The notes under the pieces were generated by a model that saw only the letters and a list, made by a program, of their open reading frames with translations, was not told the DNA's origin and did not search any database. From positions 1 to 64,000 of the forward strand of contig NZ_JAPHNA010000001.1 of assembly GCF_026241315.1 (NCBI RefSeq): a stretch of 64,000 nucleotides of DNA, read 5' to 3'. The translations under genes were made by a program, and so were the position numbers. This document shows, one piece after another, positions 28,587 to 39,104 of this stretch (the stretch's first letter is position 1; the number at the start of each line of letters is the position of its first letter). This DNA comes from Campylobacter sp. MIT 21-1684 (lineage in GTDB: Bacteria > Campylobacterota > Campylobacteria > Campylobacterales > Campylobacteraceae).

Positions 28587-29768
28587 CTACTCATCAATTT
28601 CCACTAAAGCACTTATCCCTTGTCCTCCACCTACACATAAGGTAGCTAAACCGAGATTTTTCTTTTCTTGTCTTAGAGCATAAATAAGACTTGTAAGTAT
28701 CCTTGCACCACTTGCTCCAATAGGATGTCCTAATGCTATAGCACCACCATATATATTCACCCTACTTTCATCAGCTTGTAATTCTTTCATCGTTGCTATG
28801 CTTTGAGCAGCAAAAGCTTCATTAGCTTCAATTAAATCTATATCTTTAATATTAAGTTTATTCTGCTGCAGAAGTTTTTTCGCAGCAAAGGCAGCACCTA
28901 TGCCCATTATGCTAGGCTTTACCCCTATACTTGCAAAAGCCTTAAGTTTTGCAAGTATAGGCAAATTTAGCTCTAAAGCCTTTTGTTTTGTGCAAAGTAA
29001 AAGCATAGCGGCTCCATCATTTAAACCGGAAGAATTGCCCGCACTTACACTACCCTCTTTTTCAAAAGCCGGCGGAAGTTTTGCTAAAGTCTGTAAGCTA
29101 ATATCCTTTCTTACAAATTCATCCTCTTCAAAAAGGAATTCTTTTTTTCTTTCTTTTAAAGTCAAAGGAAGAATTTCTGTTTTAAATTTCCCTTTTTGTA
29201 TGGCACTAATTGCTTTACGATGGGAATTGAAAGCAAATTCATCCTGCTCTTGTCTTGAAATTTTGTATTCTTTTGCCAAATTTTCAGCTGTAATTCCCAT
29301 ATGATAGTCATTAAAAGCACACCATAAGCCATCTTGTATGATAGAATCAATCAAGGTTTGATGTCCCATTTTTATCCCGGTTCGTGCATTTTTCACAAGA
29401 AAAGGTGCTAAAGACATATTTTCACTACCTCCAGCCAAAATCATAGAAGCATTTCCAAGTTTAAGAGCATTAAAGCCTAATTCAACTGCTTTTAAACCAG
29501 AACCGCAGACCATATTAACCAAAAAAGCAGTTTTTTCTTGTCCACCTCCACAATCAATCAAAGCTTGTCTGGCTATATTTTGCCCACCTCCACTTTGTAA
29601 AACTTGACCAAGTATCAACTCATCAATATGCTCTGCTTGTAAATTTAAACTTTGGATTATATACCTTGAAAGTATGCTTGCCATATCGGAAGCTTTTGTG
29701 TTTTTAAGACTTCCTAAAAAAGAACCTATGGCTGTCCTTTTTGCCGAAACGACAACAATTTCAGACAT
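28587..29768 (-). CDS. atoB: Acetyl-CoA C-acetyltransferase (thiolase)
   Basis: Type II thiolase of 393 aa that cleaves acetoacetyl-CoA to two acetyl-CoA. Active-site residues are Cys88 (NMVCGSGLKA), His348 (LGHPIGASGA) and Cys378 (CVGGGQG). It is the first gene of the operon. It has a Shine-Dalgarno AAGGAG 6 bp before the ATG, and an upstream region of about 150 bp with a candidate operator. The presence of thiolase with CoA-transferase, AtoE, BdhA and a GntP permease makes the pathway complete from outside 3-hydroxybutyrate to acetyl-CoA. Confidence 0.95.
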   Translation of the reverse strand: MSEIVVVSAKRTAIGSFLGSLKNTKASDMASILSRYIIQSLNLQAEHIDELILGQVLQSGGGQNIARQALIDCGGGQEKTAFLVNMVCGSGLKAVELGFNALKLGNASMILAGGSENMSLAPFLVKNARTGIKMGHQTLIDSIIQDGLWCAFNDYHMGITAENLAKEYKISRQEQDEFAFNSHRKAISAIQKGKFKTEILPLTLKERKKEFLFEEDEFVRKDISLQTLAKLPPAFEKEGSVSAGNSSGLNDGAAMLLLCTKQKALELNLPILAKLKAFASIGVKPSIMGIGAAFAAKKLLQQNKLNIKDIDLIEANEAFAAQSIATMKELQADESRVNIYGGAIALGHPIGASGARILTSLIYALRQEKKNLGLATLCVGGGQGISALVEIDE

Positions 29769-29881
29769 TCATTTTCTCCTTGATAAAGATTAATTTATAT
29801 TTAACTTATATTTGAAGTTTGTTTTGAGTGTATAATAAAAACTATGAATTAAAAATATAAAGATTGAGTTTTATTAAAGCT

Positions 29882-29926
29882 TTAAGAAAAAATGTTACTT
29901 TTTGTATACAAAAGCTTTTTTCTTAA
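29882..29926 (-). terminator. Hairpin after the ald pseudogene
   Basis: An 11-bp perfect inverted repeat, TTAAGAAAAAA (29882-29892) with TTTTTTCTTAA (29916-29926), overlaps the relic stop codon of ald. The 23-nt loop contains operator copy 3. It could end transcription coming from the NSS symporter, though the stem is nearly all A/T. Confidence 0.35.
29893..29908 (-). promoter_or_regulatory. Candidate operator, copy 3 (atoB operon)
   Basis: On the plus strand TGTTACTTTTTGTATA; in atoB sense ACAAAAAGTAACAT, identical over 14 bases to the copy upstream of gabT. It lies 126-140 bp upstream of the atoB start. Confidence 0.45.
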
Positions 29927-30577
29927 GATAAATTTAAAAGGGCGTCTCTGCTAGGAATATAATTGAAATAAAAAGCCTCATAAGTACAAACACCTTTATA
30001 AGTATTTAACCCTTCTAAGAAGGAAGGATTTTGCAATAAAACGTCTTTGATGCCAAATTGAGCAATTTGCAAACCAAAAGGCAAAGTAGAATCTATCAAT
30101 GCTAAACAACAAAGCTGACATATTAGCTACGCAGTAATGTATAAACTCATAAATTTGTGCGGCATTAAGTCCAACAATAACAATTTTAGCCTTTTTAACT
30201 CCAGCAATACCACTTAAAAGTACCCCTCTGCCTCCATAAATTTTTGATTGCACTTTGCTATTTCAAAAACAGACAAACGTCCAGCTATGGCACTCATTGG
30301 AGCAAGACAAGGTAAAATATATTTTGTTTAATTGTCTCATAGACTATACTGAAATTTTTTCTCTAAAATGACTTCTGTAAAATTTTCATTAGCAGCCAAA
30401 TGCAAATAGGTATAAAATTTGTCCCTCTTTATAGTCATTTGTAAAACCAGCACCAATTCCAGCATCTTTTTCAATAAAAACCCTATGTTCTGCTTTTACA
30501 TATTCTTTTACATTATCAGGTGTTAAAGCTACTCTGTATTCTTGAGTTTTAATCTCCTTTTGGCAACCTACAATCAT
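29923..30577 (-). pseudogene. ald: Alanine dehydrogenase pseudogene
   Basis: Relic of an ald gene (alanine to pyruvate + NH3). It begins with a good Shine-Dalgarno and MIVGCQKEIKTQEYRVALTP, then decays through frameshifts, stops and deletions. In successive frames one can still read YLHLAAN, PMSAIAGRLSVF, GGRGVLLSGIAGVKKAKIVI, NAAQI and finally GLNTYKGVCTYEAF before TAA at 29923-29925. The intact enzyme has about 370 codons; only about 215 codon positions remain, and most of the NAD-binding domain is gone. It lies 10 bp after the NSS symporter gene, so symporter and ald probably once formed an alanine uptake-and-deamination operon. Confidence 0.88.
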
Positions 30578-30587
30578 TGTTTCTCCT

Positions 30588-31940
30588 TTATACAATCCCA
30601 CTAATAAAAATAGCACAAATAATAACGGGCACAATATATTTCACATAATAAAACCATAGATTCACAAAATTTTTCTTTTGAAAACCTTGCAAAAGTTCTT
30701 TTTTAGCGTCTTCTTGTAAAACCCAACCTACAAAAATTGAAGTCCCTAGTGCAGTCAAAACAAAAAAGATGTTTCCACTGATGAAATCAAAAGTATCAAA
30801 GATATTCCTCCCAAAAATCATCACTTCTCTCCAAGGTCCATAAGCAAGAATGCAGGGGAGATTTCCTAGAAAAAAAGTACAAACAAGCACTAAAAATACA
30901 GCCTTCTTTCTTCCAAAACCAAATTTTTCTTCAATGACAGTAATAAGCGGCTCATAGAGCGTAATAGAAGTAGTAAAAGCTGCTGTTAAAAGCAAAATAA
31001 AAAAACTTAAAGCAAAGAAAGCACCAAAATACATTTTTGAAAAAACTATCGGTAAAACCTCAAAAACAAGACGCGGACCAGATGACGGCTCTAAATCAAA
31101 AGTAAAGAGAGAAGGAAAAATCATAAAACCAGCTAATAAAGCGATTAAAGTATTTATAAATCCAGTAGTTACGGCAGTTTTAACCAAATTCTCATTTCTA
31201 TTAAGATAAGAAGATAAAGTAATCATTACAGCAAAACCTAAGGAAAGGGCAAAAAAAACTTGTCCTAAGGCTTCTAAAAAAACCTTTGCAGAAATTTTAG
31301 AAAAATCCGGGTACAGATAAAAAATAATGCCTTTTGAAGCACCTTCAAGAGTGAGATTGCGTAAAACAACTGCAACAAGACACAATGCAAGCAAAGGCAT
31401 TAAAAGTTTCATCGCTTTTTCTATGCCTTGCGAAATTCCACGCACCAAAACACAGTAATTCAACACAACAAAAAGCAAAGTATAAAAACTGATAAATAGA
31501 GGATTATGTTCTATATTTTCGCTATAAAATCTTTGAGTAATTTCTTTATCAATAGGAATTGAAAGGTCTAAAGAACCTGAAAAAATGTGGAAAATATAAG
31601 TAAAAACCCAACCACCTAAAACCATATAGTAAGCTATGATACCAAAACAACCAATAAGCCCTATATAACCGATAATTTTCCACAACTTAGAAAATTCTTT
31701 CCTCTGAAAGTTTGGATCAAAAGCATCAAGAGCATTTTTTTGAGCTTTTCTACCTATCACATTTTCAACTAAAATCATAGGAATTCCTATAAGTATCATC
31801 GCCACTATAAAAATACATACATAAGCACCTCCCCCATTAGTACCTACTAGATAAGGAAACCTCCACGTAGCCCCAAAACCAATAGTAGCTCCAGCCGTTA
31901 CAAGTATATAAGTCAGAGTATTTGACCAAGAATGTCTCAT
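30588..31940 (-). CDS. Sodium-dependent amino-acid symporter, NSS family
   Basis: LeuT-fold transporter of 450 aa with about 11-12 membrane helices. TM1 carries GATIGFGATWRFPYLVGTNGGG (split here: GFGATWRFPYL and NGGGA), the Na+ and substrate-binding segment of the neurotransmitter:sodium symporter family, followed by GIPMILVENVIGRK. Length fits bacterial 11-12 TM members. The downstream ald relic suggests alanine as a former or present substrate. The gene itself is intact. The last helix ends ten bases before ald begins. Substrate is inference. Confidence 0.88.
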   Translation of the reverse strand: MRHSWSNTLTYILVTAGATIGFGATWRFPYLVGTNGGGAYVCIFIVAMILIGIPMILVENVIGRKAQKNALDAFDPNFQRKEFSKLWKIIGYIGLIGCFGIIAYYMVLGGWVFTYIFHIFSGSLDLSIPIDKEITQRFYSENIEHNPLFISFYTLLFVVLNYCVLVRGISQGIEKAMKLLMPLLALCLVAVVLRNLTLEGASKGIIFYLYPDFSKISAKVFLEALGQVFFALSLGFAVMITLSSYLNRNENLVKTAVTTGFINTLIALLAGFMIFPSLFTFDLEPSSGPRLVFEVLPIVFSKMYFGAFFALSFFILLLTAAFTTSITLYEPLITVIEEKFGFGRKKAVFLVLVCTFFLGNLPCILAYGPWREVMIFGRNIFDTFDFISGNIFFVLTALGTSIFVGWVLQEDAKKELLQGFQKKNFVNLWFYYVKYIVPVIICAIFISGIV

Positions 31941-32033
31941 AAGCTGTCCTTTTTTTATTATTTACCTATTTTTACACAAAAAATAAGAGATTTTAAAAAA
32001 AACAAGAGAATTTTCAACAAAATATACTTTTTA

Positions 32034-32049
32034 TGTTACTATATTTCAA
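32034..32049 (-). promoter_or_regulatory. Candidate operator, copy 4 (NSS symporter / ndh)
   Basis: Weaker match: in symporter sense AATATAGTAACAT, with only one arm of the palindrome kept. It lies 95-109 bp upstream of the symporter start but also only 22 bp before the divergent ndh gene, whose own -10 box may be TATACT at about 32022-32027. The assignment to either gene is open. Confidence 0.3.
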
Positions 32050-32070
32050 AAAACATAAAAGGTTTAAACT

Positions 32071-33183
32071 ATGAAAAAAGTTCTTATATTGGGCGGTGGG
32101 TATGCAAGTTTGTCTTTCATAAAAAATCTTCATTTTGAACAATTGCAAGATTTTAGTTTTACTTTAATTTCTCGAGAAAACAGGCATTACACAAGTGTTT
32201 TACTTCACGAAGTTGTCAGCAAAGCAAAAAATATTACTGTAGCATACACAGATATTTTGCCAAAAAGAGTACATTTCATACAAGATACAGTAAAAGAAAT
32301 TAAAGAAAAAATCGTCTGCACAGAAAAAGGTGAATATGAGTATGACATTTTAATTGTAGGACTTGGATTTGCTAGTGATGATTTTAAAATACCAGGAGTA
32401 AAAAAATACTGCCATACTATAACAAATTATGAAGATTGTTTGAGTATTTATCAAAAAATACAAGAGCAAAATCGTCAAAAACAAAAATATGAAATCATTG
32501 TATGTGGTGGTGGTTTTAGTGGTATAGAACTTGTAGGGAATTTAATCAAAGACTTACAATTTAAACATACAATTACAATTAAATGCATAGAAGCTATGCC
32601 TACGATACTTCCTATGTTTAGTCAAAACTTGGCTTTAGAAGCAAAACGGTATTTAGAAAATTTGGGCGTAGAATTTTATATTCATTCAAAGATTGTAGAA
32701 TGTCAAGAAAATAAGGTAATCATAGAAAGAAATGGACAGCAAGAAACAATTCACGCAGATATAATACTCTGGACAGCAGGGGTAAAAGGGAATGAAGTAA
32801 TAGAAAATTCAAGCTTTTTTCATTCACAAAGAAGCAAAATTGAAACCGATGAATTCTTACGACCTCTTCATCAAAACAAAACAATGCAAAATATTTTTAT
32901 ACTCGGAGATTGTAGTGCCTTTAAGGACCCTAAAACAGAAAAAATTGTGCCGCCAACTGCACAACTTGCACTCCAACAAGGAAAATATCTTGCCGAAACT
33001 TTCAACAAACACGATACAAAATTTAGCTATCAAAGCAAAGGGACTTTGTGTTCTTTAGGAGATGACTACGCATTAGGTTTTATCGGTTCAAAGGAGATAA
33101 AAGGCAAAACAGCATCTTGGATAAAAAAATTTGTAGAATTTCAATGGCTTTTTAAACTTCAAGGAATAAAGGCTCTTTTTTAA
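32071..33183 (+). CDS. NDH-2-like FAD/NAD(P) oxidoreductase
   Basis: Pyridine nucleotide-disulfide oxidoreductase family protein of 370 aa. It has two dinucleotide-binding motifs, LGGGYASL near residue 7 (FAD) and CGGGFSGIE near 148 (NADH), and the ILWTAGV and FILGDCSAF blocks of type II NADH dehydrogenases. It likely passes electrons from NADH to the quinone pool without proton pumping. It is shorter than the usual 400-430 aa at the C-terminus, which ends in a hydrophobic, basic helix that could bind the membrane. Sulfide:quinone reductases are related, but the cysteines expected of them are not evident. C. jejuni complex I does not use NADH in the normal way, so an NDH-2 here would matter. 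Confidence 0.7.
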   Translation: MKKVLILGGGYASLSFIKNLHFEQLQDFSFTLISRENRHYTSVLLHEVVSKAKNITVAYTDILPKRVHFIQDTVKEIKEKIVCTEKGEYEYDILIVGLGFASDDFKIPGVKKYCHTITNYEDCLSIYQKIQEQNRQKQKYEIIVCGGGFSGIELVGNLIKDLQFKHTITIKCIEAMPTILPMFSQNLALEAKRYLENLGVEFYIHSKIVECQENKVIIERNGQQETIHADIILWTAGVKGNEVIENSSFFHSQRSKIETDEFLRPLHQNKTMQNIFILGDCSAFKDPKTEKIVPPTAQLALQQGKYLAETFNKHDTKFSYQSKGTLCSLGDDYALGFIGSKEIKGKTASWIKKFVEFQWLFKLQGIKALF

Positions 33184-33185
33184 TT

Positions 33186-33712
33186 TCAAGCAAACTTTTT
33201 AAAAAAATCCATCATATACTCATAAGGTTATAATTCTTTTGCACTTTTCAAGTGCAAAAGAATTACTTATTCCATTGTTTTGCTACAACTTCTTCATTTT
33301 CTTCTCTTAAAAAATGCAAGTATTATAAACAAAAGCCTCTCCATTCTTCAAAGCAGAATGCAATAGTTTTTTTGCATTCGTGCTAAATGAGCAATTTCTG
33401 TCTTTGATCTCTTCGCACTCAAATCTGTTTTTTATAAAAGTAAAACAAGAAGAATCAAGCAATACGAAGTAAAATTTTTCATAAAACATTTTCCATTCCC
33501 AAAACTTTTGAGAAAATTCAAAATAGCTTTGTCTTGTCATTAAAGAAATAATAAAATTCATCTTGCTTTCTAAAAGACAAAACTAAAGCGGTATATTCAT
33601 TCTCAAATTCTTCGTTGAGTATATTTCAAATGATTGATAAACACGCAGACATTTTTATAGACTTAAAAGAAATAAAAAATTCTCTCTAATCCCTTACCAG
33701 TATAAATTTCAT
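33186..33712 (-). pseudogene. NOL1/NOP2/Sun RNA methyltransferase pseudogene
   Basis: Remnant of an rRNA/tRNA m5C methyltransferase gene (RsmB/Nop2/Sun family). It begins 5 bp after ruvX with MKFILVRD and a stop, and continues in broken frames. Readable parts are LNEEFENEY, VLLDSSCF, EIKDRNCSFSTN, AKKLLHSALKNGEAFVYNTC, LREENEEVV and, at the end, EYMMDFFKKFA. The VYNTC segment corresponds to the family's catalytic TC motif, and LDSSC to the DAPCSG motif. C. jejuni has an intact gene of this family in the same place (Cj0636). Only about 60% of the length and several indels remain, so it cannot be active. Confidence 0.82.
33232..33264. terminator. Perfect 15-bp hairpin
   Basis: AATTCTTTTGCACTT (33232-33246), loop TTC, then its exact reverse complement (33250-33264). 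It lies about 50 bp after the ndh stop, inside the remains of the methyltransferase gene. It could end ndh transcription, although no T-run follows on either strand. In a degrading gene such a perfect repeat is notable. Confidence 0.5.
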
Positions 33713-33717
33713 CAGAA

Positions 33718-34101
33718 TCAAAGTCCAAAATATGTCCTTAGCATAATTAAAGCAGACAAAGAATCAAGTCTTCCATCTTTAATACGTGTTTTTACTCTTC
33801 CAAATTTGAGAGCTTCCTTGCTTGTAAAACTTTCATCAACAAAACAAATTTCACCTTCAAATTCAAGCAAAGAAACAAAATGTTTAATGCGAGAAGTCAT
33901 TTCAGTTTCACAAGAACCACCACAAGGAATACCTACAATGAGTAAAGAAATTTGATATTCTTTTAACAGAATTTGTAATTCTTTAGCAGCCTGCTTACGA
34001 TTCTTTCGCAATACAGCTTTAAGAGGAATAGCAACATTCCCATCAACACAAAGGGCAACTCCGATACGTTTTAATCCCACATCTATAGCCAAAGCTTTCA
34101 C
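33718..34101 (-). CDS. ruvX: YqgF/RuvX family nuclease (16S rRNA processing)
   Basis: RNase H-fold protein of 127 aa. It starts with [17 protein letters not shown], the DxGxKRIG motif of the family, and has [19 protein letters not shown] and DSLSALIML with the later acidic residues. In E. coli YqgF helps mature the 5' end of 16S rRNA. Its ATG overlaps the dprA stop by 4 bp. It is followed by the methyltransferase relic. Confidence 0.9.
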   Translation of the reverse strand: MKALAIDVGLKRIGVALCVDGNVAIPLKAVLRKNRKQAAKELQILLKEYQISLLIVGIPCGGSCETEMTSRIKHFVSLLEFEGEICFVDESFTSKEALKFGRVKTRIKDGRLDSLSALIMLRTYFGL

Positions 34102-34863
34102 ACCAAAACCCTTATACGAACACCATCAATCTCAATCTTTCCTTCAAGTTCATATTCATAAAGTTTGTCTCCATAAAGTTTTAAAGCCTCTTCTACACTC
34201 ACGCCTTTCCTACAAAATTCCAAAAATTCATCATTTTTTTGATTCACTAAAAAACCCATTTTTTGTGCAAAAATTTCAAAATCACTAAGAAGTTCAGCTT
34301 TGTGTTCCTCAATCAAAATATTTGTACCTTTGCTCTCATTCATTCTCTGTGGTAAAACAAAAAGCGGTTTTTTAAGTTTTTCACACAATCTCGCACTTTG
34401 CATAGAGCCGCTTTGTAAATCAGCTTGAGCGATAATGACTGCTTCACTTAAAGCAACAACAAGACGGTTTCGCAACAAAAAATCATACTTTTTTGGGATA
34501 TAATCATCAATATTTTCACTTAGAGCTAAACCATTTTGATAGATTTGCCTAATGATTTTTTCATTGCTTTTTGGATAAATGTTGCCAAGTCCATTTGCAA
34601 AAATAGCTATACTTGAAGGCATTGAAGCTTGTAAAGCTGTAATATCTACACCTAAGGCTCCTCCACTTACAATACAAACACCAGCTTGCCTCAACAAAAA
34701 ACCGAGCTCTAAAACACAATTTCTTGTATAAACACTCATCTTTCTTGAACCTATAAGGGCAATTTTCCTTTTATGCAAAAGCTCTATATTTCCTTTATAA
34801 TAAAGCCTTTTTGGAGGATTCTTTGCTTTGGCAAAAAATTTTAAAAATACATCAGAGAGAATT

Positions 34864-34883
<20 letters not shown>
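34098..34883 (-). CDS. dprA: DNA processing protein DprA
   Basis: Single-strand DNA-binding protein that loads RecA during natural transformation. The 261-aa product has the Rossmann-like DprA fold with GSRKMS near residue 43, SGGALGVD near 79, and the block [14 protein letters not shown] short C-terminal winged-helix-like tail follows. The start overlaps the polysaccharide deacetylase-like gene by 20 bp. Presence with intact motifs suggests that the strain is naturally competent, as campylobacters usually are. Confidence 0.93.
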
Positions 34884-36997
<2,114 letters not shown>

Positions 36998-37105
36998 TTA
37001 GAAATGAAGTTACAAAGTTTGATTCTAGCTTAACTATACTAAAATTTTATTAAAAACTCCAAAAGAAAAATAGCAGAATTTTAAAATGCTACATACAGTG
37101 GGAAA

Positions 37106-38493
37106 TTATTTATTTTGCAAGACATTTTTTTCAAACCGCCTATAATATTTCCATTTTTGCACTATATCAGGACGGTGCTTTGAAATGACTGCGAGCTCTT
37201 TTGCAAATAATTCTTCATAAACTTGCAAACTTAATTTCGGTCTTTGTTTTAAAAAATCTAAAAGCTCTTCCTCTTTTAACATAGTTCTTTCGCTCTCATC
37301 AACCACCTCTTTAATTTTCTCCATAAATGCTTGTATATAATTTTTACAGCTTCTATACAATGCTGTATCTTGACGTAAAATTTGAAAGTGTTCCTTGCTA
37401 ATATAAATTCCCATATCATCATTTAAATAACTACGATGAAATTCATCAAGTATATTTATCTCTTCGCTTTTATGTTTTCTATTAAAAGTAAAAACAATAC
37501 TTTCAAGAGTATCAATAGAATGATTGAAATGATTGTTTGGTTTTGATAAAGAAAAGATATTTTTAACATCATTTTTATTTGCATATAATTTTAAAGGAAA
37601 CATATAACGAAGATACCCTCGAAATTCTTGTATCTTAAAAAGCTCCTTACTTGTTGGTGAAGGAGGAGAAAAACAAAAATCAACAGCAAGACTTGATAAA
37701 GTATCATAAGAAAATTCACTCATATCTATAAAACGTATTGAAGAAAATTTATCAAGCAAATTGTGAAGCATAAAGCTGCTCTGTTTTAAAAGCGTAAAAT
37801 CAATTTCTATATCAGGCTTTCTGTGTCGCAAAAATTCTATAATCTTTCTAAAATCATAAGTGAGATTTATATTTGGTTCAAATTTCCTCTCTACCTTACT
37901 CCAATCTCTTCCAAGACAATGTTTAAGTAAAGATATAGGATCTCTTACCCCGCAAATAATTTTAACCTCTGAATCAAACAGACTAAGATATTTACCAAAA
38001 TCTTTCACATCAAGCTCTGAAATATTAAGAGCTTGTTCTTGTATGTGTGTGCTATTTAAACACATATATTGAAAGCAGTATCTTTCTTTAGCATCATTAG
38101 GTAAAACCCAAGACGCTTGACAAAAAACATTACAGCACTCATTAAGATACCGAAGAAAAGCTGCCGCACCAACTCCGTGAGGTGAGACATAAATAAATTT
38201 ATATTTTTTTGGAAGTGGTAGGTTTAAATTCCACGCAAGATTTGCACAGTATTGACTTGAATCAGAATCAATAAAAGCAGGATTTAATAGAGGTGGATAG
38301 CTAGGGGGGGGGATTGGACATTAAGATACATATGTTCAAATTCCTTAGAATTAAGCCAAACAATAATACTTTCTAAATTTTCAAGTACAAAAGCAAAAAA
38401 ACTTTCATCATTTGAATTTTGAAGAGCCGTTAAAAGTATTTTGGCACACTGCGGTTTTAAATTCTTTTGAAGTGTCTGTAGTAATTTTTCCAC
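37106..38493 (-). pseudogene. cipA: cipA-like sulfotransferase-fold gene, phase-off
   Basis: One gene read in two frames because of a poly-G tract. The start at 38493 gives 69 residues and then a stop just after the tract. The larger frame (to 37106) continues the protein with KYKFIYVSPHGVGAAAFLRY, like a 5'-PAPS-binding loop, and GVRDPISLLKHCLGRDW, the sulfotransferase RDP block. With G10 instead of G9 one protein of 462 aa results. Position beside ispG and the tract recall C. jejuni cipA (Cj0685c), an invasion-associated protein with a G tract. I call it switched off, not dead, since the remainder is open. The separate 319-aa frame starting at 38065 is not a natural start. Confidence 0.82.
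38304..38312. repeat. Poly-G9 phase-variation tract
   Basis: Nine consecutive G on the plus strand (C on the coding strand), the only G run longer than six I saw in the window. It lies after codon 60 of the cipA-like gene. The downstream frame is reached by adding one base (offset 428 + 1 = 143 codons), so G10 or G7 would be on, and G9 is off. Such tracts vary by slippage in Campylobacter. Confidence 0.9.
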
Positions 38494-38502
38494 GCTTTCA
38501 CC

Positions 38503-39021
38503 TTAATCAAATTTCAAAGCATTTACAATCTTTTGCACTTTTTCATCAAGTAAATCGCATTTTGTATTATCAATGAGTAAATCAGGCTTAGGTTCGTCAT
38601 AATTGATATCCATACCTACTACATTAGAGATTTTGCCATTTGTAAAACCACTATATAAACCTTTTTTATCCCGTCTTTTTAATTCATCCAACTCACATTT
38701 AACATAAATTTCAAAATACTGCTGAAGAGTTTCGCGGTTGTAACGATACACCTTATTCCACATTGAGATAGCGCTGACGATAACAAGCATTCCTTGTGAG
38801 CTTAAGAAGTGAGCAAATTGAGAACGTTTCAAAGAAACTTCAATACGACTTTCTTTGTCATATGCAAAATTTTCCAAAAGTTCTCTGAATTTATCTCCAT
38901 CTAATAAAATAATAGTATTCATCTTTCTTCGCAAATTCTTATATAAAGCTTCAGCGATAAAACTTTTGCCACTTCCAGCAAGTCCATTAAGCCAAAGTAC
39001 CCCGCCTTTTCTTAAATCCAT
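38503..39021 (-). CDS. Adenylylsulfate (APS) kinase-like protein
   Basis: P-loop kinase of 172 aa similar to CysC. The Walker A motif GLAGSGKS lies at 13-20, LLDGDKFRELL near 39, and KCELDELKRRDKKGLY near 108. CysC makes PAPS from APS, but in C. jejuni the capsule-locus relative (Cj1415c) works in the O-methyl phosphoramidate pathway, so the nucleotide substrate is open. The gene lies 9 bp upstream of the cipA-like gene, which has a sulfotransferase fold. That suggests a donor-transferase pair acting on a surface molecule. No other sulfate-activation gene is adjacent. Confidence 0.82.
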   Translation of the reverse strand: MDLRKGGVLWLNGLAGSGKSFIAEALYKNLRRKMNTIILLDGDKFRELLENFAYDKESRIEVSLKRSQFAHFLSSQGMLVIVSAISMWNKVYRYNRETLQQYFEIYVKCELDELKRRDKKGLYSGFTNGKISNVVGMDINYDEPKPDLLIDNTKCDLLDEKVQKIVNALKFD

Positions 39022-39104
39022 TTTTCTTCCTTATTTTTGTAAAATTATTAACAAAATTAAAGCAAAAAAAGCTAAAATCTAGCAAAAAAATAAAGTGAAA
39101 TGCT

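Noticed and set aside
29830-29836. TATAAT on the plus strand upstream of the ald relic
   Set aside because: No plus-strand gene follows within the next 2 kb, and the AT-rich region produces such hexamers by chance.
30389-30634. A small 81-aa protein at the end of the symporter gene
   Set aside because: Its useful part begins at 30577 and is the N-terminus of the ald relic; the first 19 residues are the symporter tail in another frame.
33307-33561. An 84-aa hypothetical protein
   Set aside because: Its C-terminal half matches the Sun/NOP2 methyltransferase pattern and continues in other frames; it is a pseudogene fragment.
37106-38065. A 319-aa gene starting at 38065
   Set aside because: Sulfotransferase-like sequence (SPHGVGAAAF) continues upstream of this ATG to the G tract, so the ATG is internal.
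38284-38493. A separate 69-aa protein upstream of cipA
   Set aside because: It ends directly after the G9 tract and joins the next frame with one extra base, so it is the first part of the phase-variable gene.
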